From contig JANLHZ010000162.1 of the NCBI GenBank assembly GCA_024653775.1, positions 1-46,348 on the forward strand: a stretch of DNA of 46,348 nt. The letters are read 5' to 3'. The notes under the pieces are model-generated. The model was not told the DNA's origin, ran no database searches, and was given only the letters and a program-made list of their open reading frames with translations. Position numbers and translations under genes: made by a program. This DNA comes from Planctomycetota bacterium. GTDB taxonomy: Bacteria > Planctomycetota > UBA8742 > JACQVU01 > JANLHZ01. Positions 24,489 through 32,255 of the stretch are shown in pieces. Position 1 is the stretch's first letter; each line of letters starts with the position of its first letter.

Positions 24489-25052
24489 TTACGGGCGGAC
24501 GGGACGACCGCTTCGGGTCGGGGTCTGCTGAGGCGCGCTATTCTGGAAGAAGTCGATCGTCTCCTCGTATTCGTCCGCGCGTTCGGAAAGGGTCTGCGAA
24601 AGTTCGTCGAACTTAGCCGAAATCTCCGCCGCGATTTCGGCGGATTCCCTCAGCTTTCGGTCGTCGAGGTTGCTTTGCAGGTTCGCCTGATCGTTCTGGA
24701 CTTCGTCTCTCAGCGTGTCGATTTCGACGGTCGAGCGGGAGAAGAATTCCTCGAGGATGTCCGTCTGAATTTTGTCCGTCAGGTACTGTGCCGCGGGGAA
24801 GGCGGGCTTATTCCTCGCGACGTCGAGCTGAGTCTGCATGTTCTGATTCTGCGTCGTCAGGTTGTCGATGCGGGACATCAGCTCGGCTATCTGCCGCTGG
24901 GTTTCGGTTTCCTGAGGCGACGGGGCGGGGGGCTGTTCCGCAGTCGGTTCCGACGGTGGTGGCGGTTCCTCTCCGCCGAAGCCGAGGAGTGAGCAGCCGG
25001 CTAACTGAGTGGCGGCGATAGACAAAATGAGAGCAAAGATGATTTTGTTCAT
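24489..25052 (-). CDS. Coiled-coil lipoprotein, proline-rich after the anchor
   Basis: 187 residues from the ATG at 25052, where a clear signal peptide and lipobox begin (MNKIIFALILSIAATQLAGC, Cys20). The frame is open further upstream, but that part has no signal character. After the anchor come a GFGGEEPPPPSEP/PPAPSP spacer, then heptad-rich coil (QIAELMSRIDNLTTQNQNMQ) and a second coil near the C terminus (EISAKFDELSQTLSERADEY). No family was recognised. It has the same overall plan as the convergent lipoprotein at 23532-24464 but no obvious sequence identity. Ribosome site is weak. Confidence 0.8.
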   Translation of the reverse strand: MNKIIFALILSIAATQLAGCSLLGFGGEEPPPPSEPTAEQPPAPSPQETETQRQIAELMSRIDNLTTQNQNMQTQLDVARNKPAFPAAQYLTDKIQTDILEEFFSRSTVEIDTLRDEVQNDQANLQSNLDDRKLRESAEIAAEISAKFDELSQTLSERADEYEETIDFFQNSAPQQTPTRSGRPVRP

Positions 25053-25478
25053 AGTTCGACTGATCTTGGTTTGAATTGGCTGATGGATATTTGAAGCGCC
25101 CATGGAATCAAAAAGATTGGACAATAGCCCGCATTTTATTCCGCCCATCATGCTTTTTTGAAGATGCAAATTGAAGTCAAAAGCAAGTAATTTGAAGGCG
25201 ACGGTCTTTGGCGTCTGCCGGATAAGGGGCCTCAAAATAATAAGTCATACATCTCGCATCTCGTCTTTACGCCATCTTCACTCCGCACTCAGTCGCAAAA
25301 TCCTCACCGGAACTATAGCTACGCCTTCGGTTTTGCTTCTTCGTGCAGAGCGAACCTGACGAAAATCTGAGCGCGATTTTGTACGACTTATCACTTTGAG
25401 TCCCCTAAAGCGTGGAGACGATCAGATTGCAAAGCAATGATCGCTTCTCGCGGGCGTCCATCGACTTTTGTCTCAGTT
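25053..25478. other. Spacer between a lipoprotein gene and the toxin-antitoxin remnant
   Basis: The stretch holds the second MITE-like copy (25226-25405) and the presumed promoter region of the minus-strand lipoprotein gene. An 87-residue minus-strand ORF (25391-25654) is a frame shadow of the small antitoxin gene and is rejected. Confidence 0.4.
25226..25405 (-). mobile_element. 180-bp MITE-like element, copy 2 (inverted relative to copy 1)
   Basis: Read on the minus strand it begins GGGGACTC and ends GAGGCCCC, with inner arms ATAAGTCGTACA / TGTATGACTTAT. Its length equals copy 1, and long identical blocks (CGTACAAAATCGCGCTCAGA; TAGTTCCGGTGAGGATTT) make the relationship certain. The direct flanks are TAA on both sides in plus orientation (TTA on the minus strand), the same apparent target duplication as copy 1. 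It lacks coding capacity. Confidence 0.7.
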
Positions 25479-25658
25479 CTATTTGGGGTCTTTTGAAATC
25501 TGCGGCACTCTTCGTTTTCTTGGTTTCGAAACGAGTTTTCGCGTGGATTTTGCTTCAGCTTCCCTGATTGCGGCAATAATTGCATCCAAGTTGTTGCCAT
25601 ATTTTTTTGAAAGAGCTTCCCGATTTCTCCAGACTTCTCTAATGATTTCGTCACTCAT
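25479..25658 (-). CDS. Small antitoxin-like protein (partner of the PIN gene)
   Basis: 59 residues starting MSDEIIREVWRNREALS and ending RRVPQISKDPK, rich in Lys/Arg at the C terminus. Its ATG (25656-25658) overlaps the end of the restored PIN reading frame by eight bases (ATGAGTGA). That is the usual arrangement of small helical genes next to PIN toxins with the YIETSI N terminus. An N-terminal helix (EIIREVWRNREAL) followed by an ALSKKYGNNLDAIIAAIREAE helix fits a compact antitoxin or accessory protein. The gene itself looks intact although its toxin is frameshifted. Confidence 0.6.
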   Translation of the reverse strand: MSDEIIREVWRNREALSKKYGNNLDAIIAAIREAEAKSTRKLVSKPRKRRVPQISKDPK

Positions 25659-26135
25659 CGTTCTCCCCCATCAATTCTTCAGGAGTACATATTTCCGGAA
25701 GTCGATGTCCTAAACTATAACACAATTCTCTCACTTTTGGTTTTGTAGACGGATTATTGATGTGCTTGCAATTCCACGTCAGGAGTAAATCCATTTCATA
25801 CACCGAAGCTATGGCGAGATGAAGGCAGTCGTATTCCGCATTGACGGGTAGAATTTATCGGCGAGTAACATAGAGGCGAGTTTTCTAGCGTCTTCGTTTA
25901 ACGATAGTGACGGGATTCCTTCCAACAACTCTAAGCGTCGCTTCGCGACAGCATTATCGCCTTGCAGACATTCCAAGGATACTATCTCTGAAGTGAATAG
26001 TTCGTATTCGTCCTTGTGATTTTTCCAGAATTGATTCGTTTTTGCCTGCGCCGCCGCTGCCCAAATATCCTTCGATGGTCTCGCCGCGAGGTAGCTGATA
26101 ATCGATGTCTCGATGTAAATGCTTTGCTTGTCCAT
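25651..26135 (-). pseudogene. PIN-domain toxin, frameshifted
   Basis: The first 97 residues (MDKQSIYIETSIISYLAARP...) are a PIN-domain ribonuclease N terminus, with acidic Glu9 and ECLQGD. The frame then runs into a stop after ADKFYP. One frame over, without a gap, it continues VNAEYDCLHLAIASVYEMD, then LLLTWNCKHINNP and ICTPEEL, the expected PIN C terminus with the third acidic residue (AEYD), ending at 25651. A one-base loss near 25850 (TACCCGTC) explains the break. The toxin start codon directly abuts the nuoD stop codon (TAGATG), so it is read with nuoD. The break could be true decay, which would silence a toxin, or a sequencing error. Confidence 0.8.
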
Positions 26136-27344
26136 CTATCGATCAAGCTCGCCCGCGATGACGTTGATGCTAGAAAGGCACGCGATCACATCACTGATCA
26201 TGTGGCCTTCCACCATCCTGTGGAACGCCTGGTAGTTAAGAAGGCTCGGCGGGCGGACGCGGACGCGGTAGGGGACCGCGGTGCCGTCGCTGATCAGGTA
26301 GAATCCAAGCTCGCCGTTCGGGGCTTCCGTCGCGACGTAAGCCTCTCCCTTCGACGGCACCGGACCATGACCCGGCATGACTCCCTTGAAGTGATGGATC
26401 AGTTCCTCCATCCTCGTGTAGACGAGTTCCTTGTCCGGAAGGGTCATCTTGAAGTCGTCCAGCAACACTGGTCCGGGCTTCAGCCTCGATAGAGCCTGTA
26501 GAACGATTTCGAGGCTCTGCCTCATCTCCTCGATCCGGACTTTGTAGCGCGAATAGACGTCGCCTTCCTCGCGTGTCGGGATTTTGAAATCGAAAGTTTC
26601 GTATCCCATGTACGGGAAGTCTTTGCGGACGTCGTAGTCGACTCCCGAGGCGCGCGCGACGGGGCCGGTGATTCCCCAGCGCTTGATGTCTTCCTTCGTG
26701 AGCACTGAAATCCCGCGGGTGCGATCGAGGAAGATGCGGTTCTTTGTGAGCATGTACTCGACTTCGTCGAGCTTCGCGGGTAGGTCGGCGCACCACTGGA
26801 TGATTTCCTTGTCCATGCCCTCCGGCATGTCGAACGCAACTCCTCCTACGCGGGTCCAACTCGTGGTGAGCCGCGCGCCGCAGAGGGCTTCGAACATGTC
26901 GTAGAGCCTTTCGCGCATCTCGAAGGCCCACAGGAAGACGCTGAACGCGCCCAGGTCCATTCCCTGGAGTCCGACGCAGACGATGTGGTCGGCGATGCGC
27001 GTCAGCTCGCAGAAGATCACGCGGAGCAGCGTCGCGCGTTCCGGCGCTTCGATTCCGTATATCTTCTCCGCGGCGAGCGAGAACGCGACGTTGTTGCATA
27101 TCGGGCTGAGGTAGTTCATCCTGTCGGTAACGGTAACGAACTGGTTGTAGCTGCGGTGCTCGCCGAGTTTCTCGAAACCCGTGTGCAGGTATCCGATTTC
27201 GGGATCGACGCTGACGACAGTCTCGCCGTCGAGCTTGATCCGGAGGCGCAGCGTCCCGTGGGTTGCTGGATGCTGCGGCCCGATGTTGATCTCCATCAGG
27301 TGTTCGCCGGAAGCCTTTGTCGGGATGAGTGTGCTTGTGGTCAT
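26136..27344 (-). CDS. nuoD: NADH-quinone oxidoreductase subunit D (49-kDa subunit)
   Basis: 402 residues, full family length. This peripheral-arm subunit of respiratory complex I lines the quinone pocket next to cluster N2. The conserved GPQHPATHG carries His25 and His29, and DRMNYLSP carries Tyr78, matching the quinone-head His and Tyr of the Thermus enzyme. Later landmarks TSWTRVGGVAFDMPEG and the C-terminal SINVIAGELDR are also present. The start at 27344 has only a weak ribosome site. The gene stands alone: obg lies upstream and a PIN gene abuts its stop, with no nuoC, nuoE or other nuo gene in the window. The product is surely NuoD; the other subunits must be encoded elsewhere. Confidence 0.97.
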   Translation of the reverse strand: MTTSTLIPTKASGEHLMEINIGPQHPATHGTLRLRIKLDGETVVSVDPEIGYLHTGFEKLGEHRSYNQFVTVTDRMNYLSPICNNVAFSLAAEKIYGIEAPERATLLRVIFCELTRIADHIVCVGLQGMDLGAFSVFLWAFEMRERLYDMFEALCGARLTTSWTRVGGVAFDMPEGMDKEIIQWCADLPAKLDEVEYMLTKNRIFLDRTRGISVLTKEDIKRWGITGPVARASGVDYDVRKDFPYMGYETFDFKIPTREEGDVYSRYKVRIEEMRQSLEIVLQALSRLKPGPVLLDDFKMTLPDKELVYTRMEELIHHFKGVMPGHGPVPSKGEAYVATEAPNGELGFYLISDGTAVPYRVRVRPPSLLNYQAFHRMVEGHMISDVIACLSSINVIAGELDR

Positions 27345-27506
27345 AGTCGGAGTCAGGGTTTTTAGGTTTTCGGATTAGCGATTGGTTTCGATTTTTCTGG
27401 AATTTGACTATCGAAACAGCCGACTTGAAACGTTGTTCGAGCCATCGCAGGGGCGGAACTCGATTATCGTTCCGCGGCTTGCGGCCTTCGACACAAAAAT
27501 GAAAAT

Positions 27507-28523
27507 TCACTCTTCGGAAGGAGCTTCGTCCTCCTCGATTTTCCTGAGTCTGGTTACGAGCAGCCGAATAAGGTCCGTGAAGCCCTCGCCGGTGAGAGCC
27601 GAAATCGGAAGAGCCTTTTTTCCTGTGATTTCTTCGAAACGCGCGAGCGCGTCCATCGAACCCGGCTCGTCGACTTTATTAACCACAAGCAGCGTAGGTT
27701 TATTCGCAAGAGTTTCGGAATGCATCGCAAGTTCGCGCTTGATCTGAAAATAGTTCTCCGCCGGGTCGCTTCCGTCGAGTGTTACGAGTTCCACGAGGTG
27801 CACGAGTATGCGCGTCCTTTCGACGTGGCGGAGGAACTTGTCTCCGAGTCCCCTGCCTTCGTGGGCGCCTTCGATAAGTCCGGGGATGTCCGCGATAACG
27901 AACGTGAAGTCGTCTCCCGCGTCGACGATTCCAAGCACTGGTGAAAGCGTCGTGAAAGGATAGTCCGCGATTTTCGGTCTCGCGGCGCTCAGCCTCGACA
28001 GCAGCGTCGACTTGCCAGCGTTCGGTTTTCCGATAAGCCCGACGTCGGCGATGAGACGAAGCTCGAGGCGGATTCTTCGGCTTTCGCCGTTTCCTCCGTC
28101 GGTTTTGTGTCTCGGGGTCTGGCGGGTCGGCGACGCGTAACTCTTGTTGCCGCGCCCGCCAGCGCCGCCCTCCGCTACTACGCATTCGTCGCGATCGAGT
28201 TTCAGGTCGCGCAGAATCAGGTTCGTGTCGGCGTCGAAAACGATCGTTCCGACCGGGACCGGGATTACGATGTCCTCGCCTTTGCGACCGTCGCGATCGT
28301 TCGACTCCCCCGGCTTTCCGGGCTTTGCCTTGTAGTGCCTTCCGTCGTTCAATTTGATCAGGGTCCGAAGGCCTCGCTGCGCGCAAAGGATCACGCTTCC
28401 GCCGTGCCCGCCGTTTCCGCCGTCGGGACCACCTTTCGGCTTGAACGCATCCCTTCGGAGGGAAGAGCATCCGCTGCCGCCCTTTCCGCCGGAGACTGTA
28501 ATAGTTAGTTCGTCCTTAAACAC
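27507..28523 (-). CDS. obg: GTPase Obg (ribosome assembly)
   Basis: 338 residues from the GTG at 28523. An in-frame TTG at 28571 is also open, but Obg proteins begin at the F-x-D-E motif, here VFKDELTITV. The glycine-rich Obg fold (GGKGGSGCSSLRR, GGPDGGNGGHGG, GGAGGRGNKSY) comes first. The G domain follows: P-loop GKPNAGKSTL, switch region DYPFTTL, G3 DIPGLIEGAH, G4 NKVD, G5 SALTGEG. The protein ends soon after the G domain with an acidic tail, so the optional C-terminal OCT domain is missing, as in many bacteria. Obg acts in 50S ribosome maturation and stress response. It is often next to rpmA/rplU, which are not here. Confidence 0.96.
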   Translation of the reverse strand: MFKDELTITVSGGKGGSGCSSLRRDAFKPKGGPDGGNGGHGGSVILCAQRGLRTLIKLNDGRHYKAKPGKPGESNDRDGRKGEDIVIPVPVGTIVFDADTNLILRDLKLDRDECVVAEGGAGGRGNKSYASPTRQTPRHKTDGGNGESRRIRLELRLIADVGLIGKPNAGKSTLLSRLSAARPKIADYPFTTLSPVLGIVDAGDDFTFVIADIPGLIEGAHEGRGLGDKFLRHVERTRILVHLVELVTLDGSDPAENYFQIKRELAMHSETLANKPTLLVVNKVDEPGSMDALARFEEITGKKALPISALTGEGFTDLIRLLVTRLRKIEEDEAPSEE

Positions 28524-28585
28524 GCGAGGATTCCAAGAGACCAGAAATGAAGTCTGAAATCGTCGCGGCAATTAGAATAAGTCGA

Positions 28586-29665
28586 TCAGAGTTTGGACAG
28601 GAGCTTCTTGAATTCTTTCAAATCCTTGGATTGTCCAATAAACCTCTGGACTTTGTGAACGGTTTCAACATCGCGTATTTCTCTGATTTTCTGAATGAGT
28701 TCGTCCGCGTCCGGACCGAATCTGAGATTTATGGAAAAAACCAGCCCGTTCAGTTCGCCTTCGAGTTCGCCTTCGAGCTTGCCTTCGAGCTTGCCTTCGA
28801 GCTTGCCTTCGAGCTTGCCTTCGAGCTTGCCTTCGAGTTTGCCCTCGAGCAATCCCTTCGCGTATCGTTCGTCGAGTTCCTTTTCGAACCAGGTCTTTGC
28901 CATATTTCGTCCTTCTCCAGGAATTTTATCCTCGATGATCCGCACAAGGTCGCGTTTTGCCATCCTCATCCCTTGAACTGAGTATATCATGGGAGTTTTG
29001 AACTCATGTTCAAGTTCGTCGCCGGTCATTTTTTCGATTTCTTTTTCGAATTCGCCCAGTGTCAAATTCCAGGCGATTTCCAGATCCTGCTTGTTTCCGG
29101 CTTTGAGCAGTCTAAGTCCGAGCCTGAGCGGCAGAATGCCTTTGATCGATTGAAACGAGTCGCGGACGAGGTCGACCACCTTGTACCTAAAATTCACGCC
29201 GAATTCGCGAAGGAACTCCATTCCCGGCGGAACGGCTATCAGGTCTATCAGATTAGTCGGTATGTCCCACTCCGTTTTCCCGTGATAGACGATCGCCGGG
29301 ATGACAAGCTCTGCCTTGTCACCCTCTTTTTTCACTCCTTCGGAGAGTTTCCAGTATATCGGAGCGAGATAGTTCAGAATCTGGAACGGCGCACGACGGG
29401 ACTTGCCGCTTTTATGCTCGAGTAGAAGATAAACGAACACTGAAAGGTCTTGCAGCCTTATCCGGAAGAAGGAATCCGATTTTCTGCCTTTCAGATCGTC
29501 TCCGGAGAGAACCGTGTCGAGAGGAATCGCTTCGATCTTCACGTCGGCGGACTTGAACTCGAGGTATTCGACAAGAAAACTGATAACACACGCGATTCTG
29601 GAAAATATCCATCTGAAGTACGCGTCGTGGGGATGTGTGAGAATCGAGACTTCGTCGTTCTTCAT
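28586..29665 (-). CDS. Rpn/YhgA-like PD-(D/E)XK nuclease family protein
   Basis: 359 residues. The N-terminal HDAYFRWIF (13-21), PIVLYHG-like VIPAIVYHGKTEW and an Asp64...Glu83-x-Lys85 core (LLEHKS) mark the Rpn (recombination-promoting nuclease/transposase_31) family, whose members cut DNA in a RecA-independent way. A helical middle is followed by a run of L-E-G-K/E tetrapeptides encoded by a 12-bp tandem repeat (28760-28843), then a short C-terminal domain. The gene starts 10 bases after the CcmH-like gene, behind GGAG with short spacing, so the two are likely co-transcribed. Copy-number change in the 12-bp repeat would lengthen or shorten a helical linker without breaking the frame. Confidence 0.88.
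   Translation of the reverse strand: MKNDEVSILTHPHDAYFRWIFSRIACVISFLVEYLEFKSADVKIEAIPLDTVLSGDDLKGRKSDSFFRIRLQDLSVFVYLLLEHKSGKSRRAPFQILNYLAPIYWKLSEGVKKEGDKAELVIPAIVYHGKTEWDIPTNLIDLIAVPPGMEFLREFGVNFRYKVVDLVRDSFQSIKGILPLRLGLRLLKAGNKQDLEIAWNLTLGEFEKEIEKMTGDELEHEFKTPMIYSVQGMRMAKRDLVRIIEDKIPGEGRNMAKTWFEKELDERYAKGLLEGKLEGKLEGKLEGKLEGKLEGKLEGELEGELNGLVFSINLRFGPDADELIQKIREIRDVETVHKVQRFIGQSKDLKEFKKLLSKL
28760..28843 (-). repeat. 12-bp tandem repeat encoding L-E-G-K units
   Basis: There are seven consecutive 12-bp units. Five identical copies of TTCGAGCTTGCC (plus strand) lie at 28772-28831, flanked by one variant on each side. They encode (K-L-E-G)n on the minus strand. Since 12 is a multiple of three, slippage keeps the frame. 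Confidence 0.9.
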
Positions 29666-29675
29666 TTCTCCGTCT

Positions 29676-30332
29676 TCATTCCATTTTCTTCAGCGCGGCG
29701 TCGATGATGTCGTCCACTCTGGATTTATCCTGCGCGGGCTTTGCGCTCGAATGCGGTTCGACGTCGTGTGCGATGACCTGTGCGGGCTTAACGAGCATCT
29801 TGTAAACGAAGAAAACTCCCGTCAACACCAGACCGAGCGCGACGACGGCGATCATGACCACAGTCGACGCGGGCGTGTCCCTTATGACGATCGTTGCGCC
29901 GAACCCGCCGAGCAGCCCGCGTCGGACTTCCATCTCGTTGGTATCGCCGCGGATGTTGTACTTCGCGAGCCAGGCGTCGACTTCGGGCGCGCTTTCGCTA
30001 TCGAGGCCGAATTCGATGGCGTGTTTCACCTGATCGTCGTCATAGCTCTTCCCGCGGAGGAAAGTCACCGCGTATTTGACCGTGTCTCGCGCGGTGCAGT
30101 AGTGCGGGCAGCTACCGACCGGAGAACAAGTGCAAAGGCACTGGAAATCATAAAAGATCGGATCTTGCATCAAATCCGGGTTCTGAAGCTCCACCTTACC
30201 GGACGCTGCGTGATCGTGACCTGTATGATCTTCGTGTGTTTCCGAGTCAGTCCCCGCTTGTTGTGCGACAAGCGAAGGCGAAACTGCGAACGAAATCGCT
30301 AAAATCGAAATGACGATGCCGAGACTTTTCAT
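29676..30332 (-). CDS. Secreted, membrane-anchored Cys/His-rich protein, CcmH-like
   Basis: 218 residues. A signal peptide (cleavage near VAQQ, residue 24) is followed by a His-rich segment HEDHTGHDH that could bind metal. A cysteine cluster then follows: FQCLCTCSPVGSCPHYC (Cys65, 67, 69, 75, 79). A helical domain including LRGKSYDDDQVKHAIEFG and a transmembrane helix (about 159-182) with a cytoplasmic tail complete it. The order signal peptide, Cys motif, G-K-S-D/Y-x-x-x-V helix and TM anchor is that of CcmH/NrfF-type cytochrome c maturation proteins, but the Cys spacing is divergent. The start is good (GGAGG seven bases upstream of ATG). No other ccm gene is nearby, so the function is only suggested. 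Confidence 0.7.
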   Translation of the reverse strand: MKSLGIVISILAISFAVSPSLVAQQAGTDSETHEDHTGHDHAASGKVELQNPDLMQDPIFYDFQCLCTCSPVGSCPHYCTARDTVKYAVTFLRGKSYDDDQVKHAIEFGLDSESAPEVDAWLAKYNIRGDTNEMEVRRGLLGGFGATIVIRDTPASTVVMIAVVALGLVLTGVFFVYKMLVKPAQVIAHDVEPHSSAKPAQDKSRVDDIIDAALKKME

Positions 30333-30648
30333 ATTAACCCTCCACGTTCTTCGTTAACTTTAACAGCAGCCGCCCGAAATTTCATCCGACGGGACAATTT
30401 TGTGGTCCGATGGTTGCGCTTCCGAAAAGCAACTGCGCATTAGGTTGTCGTTTCCTTTCATACTTGGAAAGTGTCCCTGCGCCAGTTATACTTAGAAACT
30501 ATCGTGGGCGCCTGGGACCGCGGACGTCCTCGTCCGCAAAAGCCGTCAAACGTCTCATTTGACGGCTCCGAATTATCGATGTCGTTCGCTTGAGATAGTT
30601 TCTTAACCCCTCGTCACCACCTTCATAAGTCCTTCCCGAAAATCGTAA
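30333..30648. other. Divergent spacer before the type III restriction-modification operon
   Basis: This 316-bp spacer between two divergent units holds a TTA-flanked palindromic element (30495-30602, listed separately). The remainder should contain the promoters of the CcmH-like gene and of mod, but I could not identify boxes with confidence. Confidence 0.4.
30495..30602. mobile_element. 108-bp TTA-flanked palindromic (MITE-like) element
   Basis: Terminal repeats GAAACTATC (30495-30503) and GATAGTTTC (30594-30602) are exact inverses. Both ends are bordered by TTA in the same direction (30492-30494 and 30603-30605). Inside are two perfect hairpins: GCGGACG/CGTCCGC (30520-30526, 30531-30537) and AGCCGTCAAA/TTTGACGGCT (30541-30550, 30558-30567). 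The word GGGACCGCGGACG (30514-30526) recurs, inverted, at the edge of the palindromic repeat near 46175. No coding capacity. Confidence 0.6.
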
Positions 30649-32253
30649 ATGCCGACACTCGACTGGATTGGTAAAAAAGCGGTGGTTGGGCACCACAGGC
30701 AAGTACCTTATCACCTGCTGCGCTGCGACCGGGAGCTATCCGCCGGCGATGCCGACGCCGGCAACCTGCTGGTGCAGGGGGATAACCTGCTGGCACTCAA
30801 GGCCCTGCTGCCCTACTACGCCGGCAAGGTCAAGTGCATCTACATTGATCCGCCCTACAACACGGGGAACGAAGGGTGGGTCTACAACGACAACGTGAAC
30901 AGCCCGGAAATCCGCCAGTGGATCAGGGCGACGGTCGGCAAGGAAGGCGAAGACCTGTCCAGGCATGACAAGTGGCTGTGTATGATGTACCCGCGCCTGG
31001 CCCTGCTGCGCGCCTTCCTAGCCGAAGACGGGTTGATCTTTGTCAATCTCGATGACACTGAAGCTGCAAGCGCGCGCCTTGTATTGAATGAGCTTTTCGG
31101 GGCGCGGAACTTCCTGGCGGCAATTTCATGGGAGAAGCGGTACACGCGCAGCAACAACGCAAAGCTCTTTTACTCGCTCAAAGACACGATCCTTGTCTAT
31201 CGACGGACAGAGGCGGTGCGTGAGTTGAAGGAGCCAAGAACAGACAAAGCCAACTCGATATACAAGAACCCGGACACTGATCCGCGTGGACCATGGACAT
31301 CATCTTCCTACGTCAATCCTGCAACGAAGGCCAAACGGCCAAACCTTGTCTACCCCATCACTAACCCGAATACAGGCAAGCCCGTTGAACACCCGACGCA
31401 CGCATGGAAGTATGAATACGCAGAGCATCAGCGCCATGTTGCGGAAGGCCTGCTTTGGTGGGGCAAGAAGGGCAATGCAAAGTTTCCGCGCCTCAAGAAC
31501 TTCCTTCCTCCCGGCGAGTCCGGGGGACTGGTGCCCGTAGATATTTGGTCCCACGGCGAGAGCGGAACGACAGATGAAGGCGGCAACGAACTGAAGGACA
31601 TCTTCGGTAGTGCCGTGTTTGATAATCCCAAACCAACGCGGTTAATCCGACGCGTGATACAGCTTGCGGCCAATGAGAATTCGATCATCCTGGACAGTTT
31701 TGCCGGGAGCGGTACAACGGCCCATGCAGTGCTCGCACAGAACAAGGCCGACGGCGGGAAGCGCCGATTCATCCTTGTAGAAATGGACGAAACGATATGC
31801 CGGGACGTGACGGCCCAGCGCATCCGCAAGGCGATTGAAGGCTACGGGGACACGGCTGGCCTGGGCGGCGGTTTCCGTTTCTGCAAGCTTGGCGCGGCGC
31901 TGTTTGACCCTTCCGGGGACATTGCCGGCGAAGTGCGCTTCCCCGACCTTGCCGCCCACGTCTTCTTCACCGAAACCGGCAACCCGCTCCCCAAGCGTTC
32001 CGACGGCAAGACGCCGCTGCTCGGCGTGCATCAAGGCAAGGCGGTGTATCTGCTGTTCAACGGTGTGCTGGGCGACAAGCGGCCCACCGGCGGCAACGTG
32101 CTGACGCACAGCGTGGCGGCGAATATTCCCGAGCATCCTTCGGGCGGAGGTCTGCGGGTAGTGTACGGAGAGGCCTGCAAACTTGGCGCGAAGTCTCTCG
32201 AAGGTTATGGTATCGTATTTCGGCAGATTCCTTACCAGCTTAAGGTGGACTGA
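30649..32253 (+). CDS. mod: Type III restriction-modification system, DNA methyltransferase (Mod)
   Basis: 534 residues. Mod methylates an adenine in a short asymmetric site and also gives the complex its sequence specificity. Motif IV DPPY is at 67-70 (IDPPYNTG) and the AdoMet motif I FAGSGTT at 351-357. Motif IV before motif I is the beta-class order expected of Mod subunits. The variable part between (about 160-300) should be the target-recognition domain. The gene lies two bases upstream of res. Its codon choices (many CTG, GCC, GGC) differ from the neighbouring genes and from res, hinting at a different origin. Confidence 0.93.
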   Translation: MPTLDWIGKKAVVGHHRQVPYHLLRCDRELSAGDADAGNLLVQGDNLLALKALLPYYAGKVKCIYIDPPYNTGNEGWVYNDNVNSPEIRQWIRATVGKEGEDLSRHDKWLCMMYPRLALLRAFLAEDGLIFVNLDDTEAASARLVLNELFGARNFLAAISWEKRYTRSNNAKLFYSLKDTILVYRRTEAVRELKEPRTDKANSIYKNPDTDPRGPWTSSSYVNPATKAKRPNLVYPITNPNTGKPVEHPTHAWKYEYAEHQRHVAEGLLWWGKKGNAKFPRLKNFLPPGESGGLVPVDIWSHGESGTTDEGGNELKDIFGSAVFDNPKPTRLIRRVIQLAANENSIILDSFAGSGTTAHAVLAQNKADGGKRRFILVEMDETICRDVTAQRIRKAIEGYGDTAGLGGGFRFCKLGAALFDPSGDIAGEVRFPDLAAHVFFTETGNPLPKRSDGKTPLLGVHQGKAVYLLFNGVLGDKRPTGGNVLTHSVAANIPEHPSGGGLRVVYGEACKLGAKSLEGYGIVFRQIPYQLKVD

Positions 32254-32255
32254 TT

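Noticed and set aside
25391-25654. 87-residue minus-strand frame
   Set aside because: The overlapping 59-residue frame (25479-25658) has the better start, overlaps the PIN end as toxin-antitoxin genes do, and has a sensible helical composition.
26236-27510. 424-residue minus-strand frame overlapping nuoD
   Set aside because: It is a shifted-frame shadow of nuoD with low-complexity Arg-rich content, whereas the nuoD frame has all family motifs.
28760-28843. Regular repeats resembling a CRISPR array
   Set aside because: The units are contiguous 12-bp tandem repeats with no spacers and lie in frame within a coding gene.
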